DNA of 64,000 bases, from the NCBI GenBank assembly GCA_934045075.1, contig OW203727.1:15911501-15975500 (forward strand), in the 5' to 3' direction. The stretch is from Yponomeuta sedellus (taxonomy: Eukaryota > Arthropoda > Insecta > Lepidoptera > Yponomeutidae). Shown one piece after another: positions 53,702 through 63,850 of the stretch. A program made the translations under genes and the position numbers. Every line of letters begins with the position of its first letter. The first letter of the stretch is position 1. A model generated the notes under the pieces. It worked only from the letters and a program-made list of their open reading frames with translations. It did not search any database and was not told where the DNA came from.

Positions 53702-53826
53702 TCCTCAGACCACATCTGGAAGAAATTGCTTCTAGTAATAAGGCCGGCAATTGTACTATATTTTTATATACTGTTTAATTATTTCTCTTACTTTAATTTC
53801 TGTGTACAATAAAGAATGTTCTATCT
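53702..53826 (+). repeat. LINE-K 3' end
   Basis: TCTGGAAGAAATTGCTTCTA, AAGGCCGGCAATTGTA, then CTGTGTACAATAAAGAATGT and TCTATCTAC. Confidence 0.6.
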
Positions 53827-53829
53827 ACG

Positions 53830-54620
53830 TGAAGAAATTTATTTCTTTTGCAAATCATCGCAGAGTAAATACGACAACTTTTCGCTTTTCGTTTTAATTA
53901 CAATAGCGAGTTGCTTGCGCCAATGTTTTTACAAGAAAGAAAAACAAAAGACGACTTATAGAAAAATAATAAGTTTCAAGTAGCAAGGAGGTTGCATACT
54001 TTTTGGCAGTCACAAACAGTATGCATTTGTCTTATGTAACCATAACCATAAGCCTCCAATAAGCAAGCCGATTACCGCTAAGCCAACGGAGCAGTCAACA
54101 CTACCGTATCTCCAATACACCGCTCATAGTAAGCGTAAAGCGTAACCGATACGCGCACAAGCGCAGAATGTTGGACAAATAGCGGATGTTTACGGGCAAT
54201 CGTCAGTGCTATGCACGTTTCACTTGTTATGATCTAAACGCTGCCACGAGGAATCTGGGCACCGACTGCGGTTGCTTACGCCGTACTCAGAAATGTATTG
54301 GATAGATCGTTAGATAAGACTTTTGGGTTTTTTCCTCAGGTATTTTTCTGATATTGTTCTATTATTTCTCAGGAATACAAACATAGTATACGTAAACAGA
54401 TTCTTTTAAACCACTTTCGCTTCATTTACGATGCTTGATCACACCGGGGTTTTGAGTAATATTTATCAATAGCTTAATATAGACAGATATATTCCTAAAA
54501 GCGTATTTATTAAATAGAGCACAAATGTTGTAACATACAATGATTATTTTTTTAACAAATAATTTTCATTATATTGACTTCTTCCACAAATATTCAAGAA
54601 TGTTAAAGTATCGATAAAGT
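53830..54620. other. No feature recognised
   Basis: Unassigned DNA, GC-richer at 54040-54290. Confidence 0.35.
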
Positions 54621-54624
54621 TAAG

Positions 54625-54760
54625 TTAATCTATCAGCCCGTACTCATCCAGGACTGGATAAAAGCGTCCCTCAAGTCAAGCCACCTCCTCAGCCATCATC
54701 CAGCCGGCCATCTTCCTAAGATCGATGATGTTATTTATAAGTAATTTCAGTAGCATATTC
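54625..54760 (-). pseudogene. RTE-type LINE C-terminal scrap
   Basis: The minus strand gives WLDLRDAFIQSWMSTG and a stop, a degenerate (L)R(E/D)A(Y/F)(I/V)Q.W ending like other RTE-type copies here. Confidence 0.4.
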
Positions 54761-54904
54761 CCTGCCATATTTGATACTTCTTTATCTTTCTTCCGCTTGT
54801 TGCGACCTATTGCAACATTGCGATTCTGAAATTGGTTGGGTAATTTTGTCTCCTGCGTTTCCTGCTCCAGCGTCACAAATGCAATGTTTCGATTGGAATG
54901 TCAT

Positions 54905-55075
54905 TTCGTTAGGTTTTCATTATCATCGTCATCATCAGCCCACCGCTCCCCACTGCTGGGTACAGGCTTTTCTCGCCAAATGCCATCTCTTAAGGTCCCT
55001 TGCCATCCGCATCCAGGGACCCAAGTACACGCAGCCGACACAACTCTATCGGCAGGTTTTATTACATTTATTATG
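54905..55075 (-). pseudogene. LINE 3' end
   Basis: Minus-strand text GGAGAAAAGCC-like, then CTGTACCCAGCAGTGGGGAG and CGGTGGGCTGATGATGACGA, the usual 3' end of RTE-type LINEs with an ATG-rich tail. Upstream the frame reads PGCGWQGTLRDGIWREK. Confidence 0.5.
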
Positions 55076-55384
55076 TAGTCCATTTGTTACATTTGTTATT
55101 ATGTCCTATGTATGATGATGATGAGTTATGAACAGTTATAAATTTATGAGTTTTCACTCGATCAAAATGATCAAGATCAGCATCAGTTTCGGAGGCATGG
55201 TAATCATGGCTACAAACTTATTATTAAAAAAACAGTATGGTTTGCTGTGTGGTGTCGGCCTAGAGAATAGCACCAACCACAGAGTACATTATATAGCTGA
55301 GAATAAAGATATCAGTCCCCCATACGTGCTAGCGCCATCTTGTGAGTTATGATAGAACTTTTCTCTAATACAATATACCTATAG

Positions 55385-55594
55385 CTATAAAAGTAATTCG
55401 TGTTTAGCTAGCAGTAGGTACCCTAATACTTTTATTCCAAGGTTTTCTGAAATTAATAAAGCAGATTTGTAATCTTCATAGTCCGGGGGCAAAGCTGAGG
55501 TCGTGAGAATAAATGCAGAATCGTCGAAGTCCGGGGGCAAAGCTGAGGAAGATGTTTCAAAACCCACGAAAACATCGAAATTCGAAAAGTACAT
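55385..55594 (-). CDS. Candidate coding fragment with a repeated acidic motif
   Basis: The minus frame contains an in-frame 48-bp duplication giving SSALPPDFDDSAFILTTSAL then PPDYEDYKSALLIS; the DNA unit GTCCGGGGGCAAAGCTGAGG is at 55481-55500 and 55529-55548. The total is 69 codons from ATG to stop. In-frame duplication of a Pro/Asp-rich unit is what a coding minisatellite looks like, and no transposon text surrounds it. But it is short, no domain is recognised and no splice sites are certain. It may be an exon piece, a decayed transposon frame or chance. Confidence 0.15.
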   Translation of the reverse strand: MYFSNFDVFVGFETSSSALPPDFDDSAFILTTSALPPDYEDYKSALLISENLGIKVLGYLLLAKHELLL

Positions 55595-55756
55595 TCACGT
55601 TTGTGGAGTGAATGAGCGACACTGTCCACAAGACACTGTCAACAACAACATGACGCCGACGTTCCGTTTCTGATTTCCTTCATTATATAGTAAATGCGAT
55701 ATTATTTTTAATAGGTACAGAATTTTAGAGATTTTTCATAAAATATATTCATAAAA

Positions 55757-55870
55757 GGTTGTCTGGAAGAGATCACTTTTAGTGATTAACGTCTGTACTC
55801 TTAGGTTAAGAAATATCTGTATAATTTCCATTTTTATGTACAATTACATAAGTGCTCTCAATGTATCTAT
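55757..55870 (+). repeat. LINE-K 3' end, divergent
   Basis: GGTTGTCTGGAAGAGATCAC begins the block. The AAGGCCGCC part is lost and TATGTACAATTACATAAGTG stands where the AATAAA usually is. Confidence 0.45.
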
Positions 55871-56109
55871 ATTTTTTTAACATTTGCAGTGTAGTAAGTA
55901 GTTATTTATTTTGATAAAAAACTTAGAAAATATTTGGTTTCTATTTAATCAAGTTATGCGTAACATCCTTGCTTTTCTTCAGTGTTGCCATTACACAAAA
56001 ACTCAGTGATTCCACTTTTTAAATTTCTTGATATATCTTACGCCACCTAGTGAGATATGACAGAACTAATATTGTATGTGAGATTTCTATAGAAACGTGA
56101 TTATATGAA
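55871..56109. other. No feature recognised
   Basis: AT-rich unassigned spacer. Confidence 0.4.
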
Positions 56110-56345
56110 GTGAAAAGCCCATGGCACCAACCCAATTCGTCCAGCGGGTGTCGTAAAATGCAACTAATGGACACAAACTGGGGGGTGGGCATCAGCGGCC
56201 CCTGCAGTACAATTCCACCGAACTGCGATCCCCAACCCGCATGCCCCGCGTGGGGATTATGGGCATTACCACCTATGATAGCACAACGTGGCGCTCTTTA
56301 GGGGAGGGCTATGTCCGGCAGTGCACTAGTATAGCCTGACGACGA
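56110..56345 (+). repeat. RTE-type LINE 3' untranslated end
   Basis: The plus-strand relative of 8308-8585: CAGCGGCCCCTGCAGTACAA, CGATCCCCAACCCGCATGCC, then GGGGAGGGCTATGTCCGGCA and CTAGTATAGCCTGACGACGA as its tail. Confidence 0.6.
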
Positions 56346-57317
56346 CGACGGTCCAGAGTTTGACGTCTACAATTCATGAAGGCTTGTTTAATTGCAGTTT
56401 TTAATCGACAAAATGCAAAGATCACATGAAGGCATTAGAACTATACTTGGCGTGTCATTTCGCTAGATCGTATTGACACTATTTCCAAGCAAGCTTAGCA
56501 GCTATAAAAAGCTAAAGTACCTACCATTTTTTGGTTAAGTTTTGTACTAACAAACATTTCTAGACTTTTAATCCTTCAACAAAACAGTATTAAGTCAAAT
56601 AATCATGATAGTTCCAAATCGTTCGGCACACTGATAGCTTATAATCGATCAATTATAAGCTATCAGTGTGCCAAATTCCAAAGTCGATTCAATGAATTTG
56701 TTATTTCAATTTATTCCCCGTTTCTCGAACGCTATTGGTTTTGGTGAGGGTTTTGGTCTCCGCGACTTGGGTTTCCCGAACTCTAACAAATTTGTTGAAC
56801 AAATAGCTGTCTCTTGGCCATAATACAAAAAAAATAATTGACAGCTGGTGATAGTGATTCTAGTGTCCGAGAGAGGTACAACTAACCTCTAAAAGTAACA
56901 ATCGACCTCTCGCCCTTCAACCTGACCTCGATCTTTTAAAAACCTCTTTCGCCTCTCTCCCTTTTGTACGCATTTAAATACGCAAATCAACAAAAGAAAA
57001 GACACCCAGATAGAGCCTCGCCGCGCAGCACAAGTGAATCGTCAATCCGGAAAATCTACATGTCTGTCAACAGGGTGTCGTTAGAATATCGTCTCTAACT
57101 CCCAGAGCATAAGGGAGGGAGATAAGCTCTCGAAGATCATTCGTTCGGAATCTGCATAACTGCACTGTCCTCATTAGCTGGGAGTCCGTTAGCTGCCGAC
57201 CTGGCCCAACGGGATCGCAGTCCGACCTCACGCAAACTAGAGTTAATTTTATGTCTAGTGCCGCAGTCTGTCGAACTCCACCGGAGGCGTAAAATGTGTG
57301 CTTTGTGCGCTTTCTCG
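56346..57317. other. Unique DNA, GC-richer toward 57000-57310
   Basis: No frame or repeat is recognised apart from the palindrome at 56625-56672. The GC-richer part is C/T-rich, without transposon text. Confidence 0.35.
56625..56672. repeat. Perfect 21-bp hairpin
   Basis: GGCACACTGATAGCTTATAA plus T (56625-56645) pairs exactly with 56652-56672 over a 6-base loop CGATCA. No target duplication seen. It could be a palindromic element centre or a small-RNA-type stem. Confidence 0.8.
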
Positions 57318-57375
57318 GATATATTTTAGGGTTTAGTAGTCGACAAGGAACCCTGATAGTTTCGCGTTATGCTGT
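57318..57375 (+). repeat. Dispersed repeat word
   Basis: AGGGTTTAGTAGTCGACAAG then GAACCCTGATAGTTTCG resembles a very common lepidopteran repeat (GGGTTCCGTAGTCAAC.AGGAACCC type, recalled). A related scrap is at 36781. Confidence 0.4.
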
Positions 57376-57524
57376 ATGGAAATTAAGTAACTTTTGTACG
57401 TTATTTTTCAGTTTACGATTTGAAGACGTCCGAGTCACCGTGGACAATGGACAATCAGAGTAAGCTATTAAAATGTATTTTACAGCTAAAGATTTTACGT
57501 CCATCTTATTGCAATCTTTCAGTG

Positions 57525-57900
57525 CGGGAGCATATAATAATCCGTAGAGAAAGTCTACTCATCACGGACCTCCGCTTACTGAAAGTTCATAAAGTTTATA
57601 TAATAAATAGGTCGAAGACGTTGGTAAGCAGATCACAAAGTTAAAGTGGAGATGGGCGGGACACTTGGCTAGAAGGGAAGACGGCCGGTGGATCAGGGCA
57701 GTATCGGAGTGGTGGCCAAGGGAGGGAGGAAAGAGGTTGGTAGACAGACCACCGACGCGATGGTCAGACGACATCGTGAGGATTGCGGGTCAGAAATGGA
57801 TCAGATTAGCACAGGACCGTGAGGAATGGCGCAGCAAAAGGAGGCCTATGCCCAGCAATGGGTTGATGTGGGCTGACTATTGATATAGATAGATATATAA
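57525..57900 (+). pseudogene. RTE-type LINE ORF2 C-terminus
   Basis: After a broken EHIIIRRESLLITD segment, the plus strand reads KWRWAGHLARREDGRWIRAV, SEWWPREGGKRLVDRPPTRW and SDDIVRIAGQKWIRLAQDRE then EWRS. This is the LKW.WAGH(I/L).RR...RW....WWPR..KR...RPP(T/R)RW.DD(I/L)...AG..W...AQDR..W signature of RTE-type elements. The 3' end GCCTATGCCCAGCAATGGGT then TGATATAGATAGATA follows. Only the C terminus is present. Confidence 0.8.
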
Positions 57901-57954
57901 TAAGTAACATATACAGGGAACACGACGCTGTGCTAAATAACAAAAAAATACGGA

Positions 57955-58175
57955 TATTGGGGTTGCGTCCGCTAGGTTAAAGTGGGACAGGGCTGGCCAT
58001 ATCTGCCGCATGAGCACAGATAGGTGGGCCAAAATTGCGACCGACTGGGTCGCAATTTTGTCAAAAAGAACACCGACGCGCGGCAGACAAAGGCGAATAT
58101 CGGAACGACATAAATGCATTCTTGCTAGGATGGTGCGAGGTGGCTCGAAACAGTGAAAGCAGTGGGACACAAAAG
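57955..58175 (+). pseudogene. Second LINE ORF2 C-terminal remnant
   Basis: The plus strand encodes RLKWDRAGHICRMSTDRWAK then IATDWVA, a frameshift, then GRQRRISERHKCILARMVRG. The LKW..AGH(I)CR....RW...(A/T).W pattern is the same module as at 57525, but from a different LINE subfamily. It is followed by R1 at 58262. Confidence 0.55.
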
Positions 58176-58261
58176 AGGCAAAGTAAAAAAAATACAGGGT
58201 GTAATGGAATCCCCATACATATTCAAGACTGAGGGGTTCCACTCTCCAATATAAACAACTT

Positions 58262-58560
58262 TCGTTATCAACCCTTGTATGTCCCCACTGCTGAGGCACG
58301 GGTCTCTTCGGGATTGTAAGACAGTGGCGGGCCTTACTGTCAAAAGTTATCACGCCGCCCATAAGACCTCTGAAATGGCTTAACGACTGCCAATACATGA
58401 CAGCCGGCACCAACGGCTTAACGTGCCTTGCGAAGCACGGAAGTGCTCGGAAAAATGCCACGGTAGTCACGGGACGGTCACCCATTCTGCACCTGACCGC
58501 GCCTGTTGTTGCTTAACTCAAGTGATCACTCGATCGGTTCGCCTAGGCCACGAGCGCTTC
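58262..58560 (-). mobile_element. R1 retroposon copy
   Basis: The constant end CGTTATCAACCCTTGTATGT is on the left, with about 60 bp missing in the middle (CTCTTCGGGATTGTAAGACA) compared with 39122-39480. It runs to the GGCCACGAGCGCTTCCAAC region. The antisense 202-codon frame over it is fortuitous. Confidence 0.6.
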
Positions 58561-58564
58561 CAAC

Positions 58565-59169
58565 TTCAACTTCCAGCTTTCAACAAACAAATGTATTATA
58601 TGAAAACTCTAAATATCAGATACAGTTACCAATTGCTGAGCGAAAATATATGAAATTTGGAAGTTTTACGCATAAAAATTGTTCATGTTTGCATGTAGAA
58701 ACCCCATTTTCATATGTATATGCTGCTCAACGGTCTACTGCACCATTCGGATGATCTTTGACTATATCTGTATCTATCTAAATCTGTATTCGTGCTAAGA
58801 ACGGGCATATTACTTACCGAGTTAACCTTCTTCGGTGTTTATTTAGACGGGGGAGTGCAAAGGCATTCCTCCAGTGACTAATCGCGGAGTCATTCGCGCA
58901 ATTGCAGCGAGAGGGTCATGTGGCAAATATGCACTCGGTCGGGTTGCCCGACAGAATTGATTTAAGATGGTGTTGTTCTCTTATTTTTATCTGTCAAATT
59001 CCACCACCGGACTTTTACTATAAAAATGTGTAAACCACCTCAAAAGTATATTTTACTATTTGACCATTGGACAGTTTATATCGTTGATTTGCGGTGTCTT
59101 AATTTTCTAATTCGAGACTTAGCGACACAAACTGCGCATGCATGACCCAGTGCGAATATCGTATTTTTT
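58565..59169. other. No feature recognised
   Basis: Unassigned AT-rich DNA. Confidence 0.4.
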
Positions 59170-59264
59170 ATTCTTTTTAATGCACTAACCCGTGCTAAGG
59201 ACCATTTTTAAAAACCTATTTAGAGGCTAAAAATTCCACCAATGCCGATGCCGGGACTCGAACC
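59170..59264 (-). mobile_element. SINE-A truncated copy joined to SINE-B
   Basis: The long-form tail and 3' block are present (TTCTTTTTAATGCACTAACC, CTATTTAGAGGCTAAAAATT), but the copy breaks off within the B box (GGGACTCGAACC), exactly where SINE-B begins. CCGATG is duplicated just before the break. Confidence 0.65.
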
Positions 59265-59488
59265 GTTAGTTAGTCTCATAATTGGGCCATTGTACGTAAC
59301 AAGCGCAGAAGTATGATAACACTTCAGGCTCTAGGGTTTCCTCACGACGTTTTTCCTTCACCCTTAGAGAGTGGCATTGCCACAAATATACATAACTTAG
59401 AAAACAAAGTCATTGGTACAAACCGATATTTGTACCCGCGACGTCCCGGTTAAGAAACCGGCGTTCTACCTCTTCGCTACCACCGCTC
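59265..59488 (-). mobile_element. SINE-B copy
   Basis: The same order as 5374-5630: GTTAGTTAG end, ATTGGGCCATTGTACGTAAC, CACGACGTTTTTCCTTCACC, AGAAAACAAAGTCATTGGTA, then the degraded B box and ACCACCGCTC. No target duplication found. It is either a chimera with SINE-A or an insertion into it with the remainder lost. Confidence 0.7.
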
Positions 59489-59489
59489 A

Positions 59490-60127
59490 ATGAATTGCAG
59501 TGAGCGATGGCTTAAAAAAAAATCTGCTTCAAACAAAACAATCAATGTAATAGAGAACATGTCCAAATATCACATTAGAGCAGCAAACTCACCAGCAAAA
59601 AAAGAAACGTTTCTTATTACGTCACGAAATGCTCCCATTTCCCAGCGGCTAATGGACACTGTTGAAAGATCGGTCCTAGGGCCCACAATCTAGGGTCAAA
59701 ATCTCAGGACAGTTACCTCTACACCTACATGGGTGGGCGGTGGAGGGGAGGAGAAAGGGGGAAAGGGGAAGGCGTACGCGCCGAGAAAGTCGGCCCATTG
59801 TTTTCTTCATTACGACACAACAGTATTTATCAGTTGACGGTTAGCTTGTTGTTATTGCGTTTTTTATGCAAATCACGCCCGTTCTCGCGTGATTTACCGA
59901 GGATTTTGACGGTGTTATGTTGGGTGGTATCGCATCGTTTTGTATCGATTAGATTTAGACTCTCACACATGAAACCTAATTAGGCTTCTGACGCGGTCAG
60001 CATTGTATGTCATCACCATTTGACATTATTGAGTGAAGGTTTATAGCTTACGAGCACTCTCAAGGCAAGTTCATGTTGTCTAATACCTAGCTAGATACAA
60101 TACACTTTTGTGTACTGCTGCAAAGAA
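59490..60127. other. No feature recognised
   Basis: Unassigned; a G-rich stretch at 59730-59775 (GGGTGGGCGGTGGAGGGGAG) is the only compositional feature. Short frames have no domain. Confidence 0.35.
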
Positions 60128-60256
60128 GCACTCTGGAAGAGATCGCTCTAAGCTATAAGACCGCCGATTGTATAACATTACTTAGATTTGAGAAATCATT
60201 GTTGTATTCTTTTTTTCTGGTTGTGCAATAAAGTGTTCTCTATTTGTCTATCTAAA
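60128..60256 (+). repeat. LINE-K 3' end
   Basis: CTCTGGAAGAGATCGCTCTA, AAGACCGCCGATTGTATAAC, then GGTTGTGCAATAAAGTGTTC and TCTATTTGTCTATCT. Confidence 0.65.
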
Positions 60257-60307
60257 CACTTTTTATTTTCCCAGTAAGTACTCTATTTCCACGCCCTATT
60301 TTTCAAG

Positions 60308-60590
60308 CGGTAGCCCAGTGAACAATGTACTCGGAAGTGAGAGACCCAGGTTCTATTCCCAGTGCGGGCATGCACCAATGACTATGGATTCTAAATTATA
60401 TACATTATGAAGTTATAGCAATACCACCAGCTAAGTGAAGGAAGACATCGTGAAGAAACCTGAGTAGAGGTGTTCAAATACCTCACGCTTGAAATTGCCA
60501 GTCCACGATGGGCTCGTGTGGTAACTAAGCTCATACTCTCTCTCTGAGAGAAGGCCTGTGCCCTGCAGTGGGACGTTTATAAGATACATC
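60308..60590 (+). mobile_element. SINE-C, near-complete
   Basis: It starts CGGTAGCCCAGTGAACAATG, with B-box-like GGTTCTATTCCC, then CACCAATGACTATGG and AGTGAAGGAAGACATCGTGA (a core shared with SINE-B), CACGCTTGAAATTGCCAGTC, and CTCTCTGAGAGAAGGCCTGT then GCAGTGGGACGTTTATAAG. The 3' half recurs at 63722-63850. Confidence 0.65.
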
Positions 60591-60639
60591 TTCTATAATA
60601 TGTAAGTAAGTAAAAATTTTTTTATTGCCACCAACAATA

Positions 60640-60816
60640 TAAAAATGAATCGCTGAATTTTTTGGTAAGCGCAAATCTCGAGAGCAGCTGAACCGATTTC
60701 GCTTAATATTTTTTAGAGTATCCCTTGAAGTACGAGGATGGTTCTTACGGAGAGAAAAATAACAAAAAAATAAAGAATCGACTGTTAGGCGGTACGAAGT
60801 CCGCTGGGTCAGCTAG
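60640..60816 (+). mobile_element. Helitron-like 3' part
   Basis: It ends GGGTCAGCTAG followed by T. The hairpin GGCGGTACGAAGTCCGC lies about 12 bases before the end. The body GCAGCTGAACCGATTTCGCT resembles lepidopteran Helitron text. The 5' TC start was not located, so the left boundary is approximate. Confidence 0.55.
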
Positions 60817-60819
60817 TAG

Positions 60820-62076
60820 AAAATAAAATCCGAAGATATCTTGCACCAACCGTCTATGCATTTCATTTATCAAGATGTAGAGCGACATCGTTTGACCTCC
60901 ACTGTCGCCGCTAAGTACCTCTGTAGTTTGAGCCATCAAACCGTACCTCTCGAACCGTGACTTTGCTTGTCCATCAGTTTCCAAACCGATTCTTCTACGA
61001 CGGACTCTTTTGTCCGCCTGGGAACTTTGCGGATGCAAATGAGCTACCTCTCTAGTCTATTTCTTTGTTTGATTTCGTGAAAGTTTATGTGATCGGTGGC
61101 GGAAATACGGCCGCGGGTCGGACGACGCGACGCTCGATGTGAACGCCATTTTTATGTAATTGTTACATCACTGAGTTGCCGCGTGGCCCAAGTTATGAGC
61201 TTTCATTACGTTAGGTTGGACTGGAGGTAGAAACTCTACCAGTATCAATATAAAATACAGGGTAGGTAGAACAAATAGTTCCCATATACGAGTATGTACT
61301 GGAATATAAGGGTTTTGTATTGACGTATTTGTTATGCTGTTATTAGCGCTGTTATACACATATGTTAATTAATATGAATCGGGATTTTATTAATTGCCCA
61401 TGAAATAGATAATCACCTATCAATTTACGTACGAGTAAATCTATGTCGAAAGATCTCATCCTAATCTCATTACTTGTACCATACCCCTATACGCCGCGCG
61501 CGAGGGGAATGCCCTTCCACGAAGTTTTCGCACGCCATACATAGATATCTAGGCGCACGGAATGCGCCAGGCCAAGTTCTCGGCCGGCTCGCACTGTGCA
61601 TATATTTACGAACTCTTTCGGCTTCAAAGCTATGATACTGGACCGAACACTTACAGTAAGTTACAAAAAATTAACTTAGGCTAAGCGCGCACGGATTACT
61701 TTTGTCACCGTGACTGTTTCGTCACTCTAGAGCTTATCTTGGTATGTGCCTGGCAACCCTTCTGATAGTGTGGCCTATCCATGTCTACTTGCGGCTCTTA
61801 ATCTGGTGACGGTAAAACATCGCTTCCTCTAAAATACTCTTAGGTGAGAGTTAAAGCAGGCTTATATTATAATAGGAATTATTTTCATAAAGAAGAACAA
61901 ATACTGGATTATTGTCATCATCAGCTCACCTCTGCCCACAGCTGGGTGCTTTTACTGACTTCTACTCCATCTAAATAGCTTTAACTTCATTCAAGAGTAT
62001 TTTAATGAGGTCATCATTTTTTATAAATAAGACCCTAACTCTTGTATTTGGTAATAAATGGGTTCATCGCCTATGC
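60820..62076. other. Mostly unique DNA
   Basis: A LINE-like 3' scrap lies at 61913-61955 (ATTGTCATCATCAGCTCACC, with CCCACAGCTGGGTGC). GC-richer patches at 61080-61150 and 61490-61590 have no recognised frame. Confidence 0.35.
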
Positions 62077-62226
62077 CTGAGTTTTTGAATTGAAAATTTT
62101 GCTAAGTAAATAGTTGACTCTAGACACAGTAGTGCGGTCTCTTCGAATTTCTCAGAAAAGAGCAAGACAGAACGTGACTAAATTATTTACTTAGTGAAAT
62201 TTTCTATTTAGAAAGCGGCCTTAGGC
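62077..62226. mobile_element. MITE-Q copy 3
   Basis: GCCTGAGTTTTTGAATTGAA starts it and AAATTTTCTATTTAGAAAGC ends it, with AAGTAAATAGTTGACTC and TTATTTACTTAG inside. More diverged than the pair at 47.5-47.75 kb. Confidence 0.6.
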
Positions 62227-62344
62227 ATTGTACAATTGTCATAGTAAACCATGAACTGTACTTCTATGAAACGGAGACGTGATGAAACGTAGCGCTGTCT
62301 CGCTTTTACTCGCGGCAAAAAGTAATGTAATATTAACAAAATAC

Positions 62345-62757
62345 TTCTACACAACACAATCACTTGTCCTAGTCCCATACTAGGATACCCTGTACCCAGG
62401 CAATGACATCACAAACATGGAAATACACTAGTAACATAACATAACACAACATTATTTTACATACAGGCACATACATTGCTTCTGACCCCACACTAGGATA
62501 CCCTGTGTCGTGGGAACCAGAAACAACGACATCACAAACATCCAGGACGTGGGGTTTTTTTTTGTCCCCAACCGGGGTTCGAACCCGGGACCTCTTGCAA
62601 GATGCGCTACCCTACCGCTGCGCCACAGAGGTCGTCAACAGTACATGTGTACAAATGTACGGCCGCCGCCGCCGGCCTACGTCGGAAACAACCCGGGACC
62701 ACTGGCATGGTAATCGGACGTAATACCGCTCGACCAACGAGGCGGTAAAAAAAAGAT
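62345..62757 (-). mobile_element. SINE-D with two tRNA-like heads and two tails
   Basis: On the minus strand the order is a tRNA-like block GCCTCGTTGGTCGAGCGGTA ending CCCGGGTTG, a GTACATTTGTACACATGTAC spacer, a second tRNA-like block CTCTGTGGCGCAGCGGTAGG with B box GGTTCGAACCCC, then two successive tails, each with ATGTTTGTGATGTC and ACAGGGTATCCTAGT. Neither head keeps a full cloverleaf, so these are SINE heads and not tRNA genes. The layout is a head-to-tail composite, unlike the head-to-head SINE-A dimers. Confidence 0.6.
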
Positions 62758-62824
62758 GGCGGTATTATAACTCGATGTTTTCCTTCATCGTTAGTGACAG
62801 TATTACTACTGTAACTTATACCTA

Positions 62825-62925
62825 CTCAATACTTTATTGCATTCTACAAATTTTCAACTACAAACTCAACAGTTATTTGATAAGATCTTTGCGGACCCTG
62901 TAGGGCACGCAACATTTTAAAGTGC
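62825..62925 (-). repeat. Dispersed repeat, probable LINE 3' end
   Basis: CAATACTTTATTGCATTCTA and, 60 bases on, TTTGCGGACCCTGTAGGGCA match 986-1090. The minus strand has AATAAAG near the presumed 3' end. Confidence 0.4.
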
Positions 62926-62929
62926 TATA

Positions 62930-63721
62930 TAAAGGTTTATACATGAACTTAAAATTAATCTAATTAATTATCAATTTTAGTTCATTATATTTGTAAAGTT
63001 ACATTTAAGTACGCAATTATTTACTTAGTGAAATTCACAAATGTATGTACCTAACTTAGAAAACAAAATCATTGCCGGGATTCGAAACATCGTCGAAATA
63101 CTCATTAGAATTAAGCTCGCCTTTGTACGAATATGCTTATTGTACAATAATAGTAGTTTTTGATACTCTTGCATAATTAAGGTTCTTATAAGACGAGTGT
63201 GTTTTAAAAAAACGAGCCGCAGGCGAGTTTTCTTACAGTATCCCACGAGTGTTATAAGACCAAGTTATGTCCAGTGATATTATGATATTATGATAAAGTT
63301 ATGACATTGCTTTATCTACTCTCATACTATAATACATAAAATAATATTAAACAGAAACAAACTTTGTTTAAATATTGAAAAGTGTTTTTAAATGTAAAAT
63401 GTTGGCGCCAAGGCGCAAACATCGATTGCGCATGCGTGATGCGTCGCCGCGGACTCGTTCACTGAAACCTTTTTTTTAAGTAGGGGTTCAACCTTCTTGG
63501 TCCAGCTGGAGGTTGTATAGGTGTATCGTTATGATTAAAAAGTTATATTAAGATGGTCCAGGTGTCCATACAAGACCTGTATCGTAATAAAACTTTACAA
63601 TTTTTATTTTTGGTCTATATTTGTCATAAGATTTTTCTTTTCAGATTTATAATGTTTGTATTATAGTATCACAGTATACAAAAAAAATTATAATCAATCT
63701 AATCGTGAGGAAAATTAGTGT
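62930..63721. other. Unassigned DNA with a SINE-B fragment
   Basis: At 63030-63095 the words AATTCACAAATGTATGTACC, AACTTAGAAAACAAAATCAT and GCCGGGATTCGAA are minus-strand SINE-B text. Around 63180-63260 GTTCTTATAAGACGAGTGTG and CACGAGTGTTATAAGACC form a loose inverted pair. Confidence 0.4.
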
Positions 63722-63850
63722 CGGAGTTCTTCTACCTCAGCGCTTGAAATTGCCAATCCGCGTTGGGCACCCGTGGTGATTAAGCCTATAGGTACTCTCT
63801 CTCTCTGAGAGAAGGCCTGTGACCTACCAGTGGACGACGTATAGAGACTG
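63722..63850 (+). mobile_element. SINE-C 3' half
   Basis: CGCTTGAAATTGCCAATCCG, CCGTGGTGATTAAGCC, CTCTCTCTCTGAGAGAAGGC and CCAGTGGACGACGTATAG match the right half of 60308-60590. The tRNA-like head is missing (5' truncation). Confidence 0.6.

Noticed and set aside
57877..58485. Longest open frame (202 codons, minus strand)
   Set aside because: It runs antisense through a LINE C-terminal remnant and an R1 copy and shows no domain; the openness comes from the repeats.
62570..62640. tRNA gene on the minus strand
   Set aside because: It has A- and B-box-like text, but the anticodon stem does not pair and it is part of a longer repeated unit (SINE-D).
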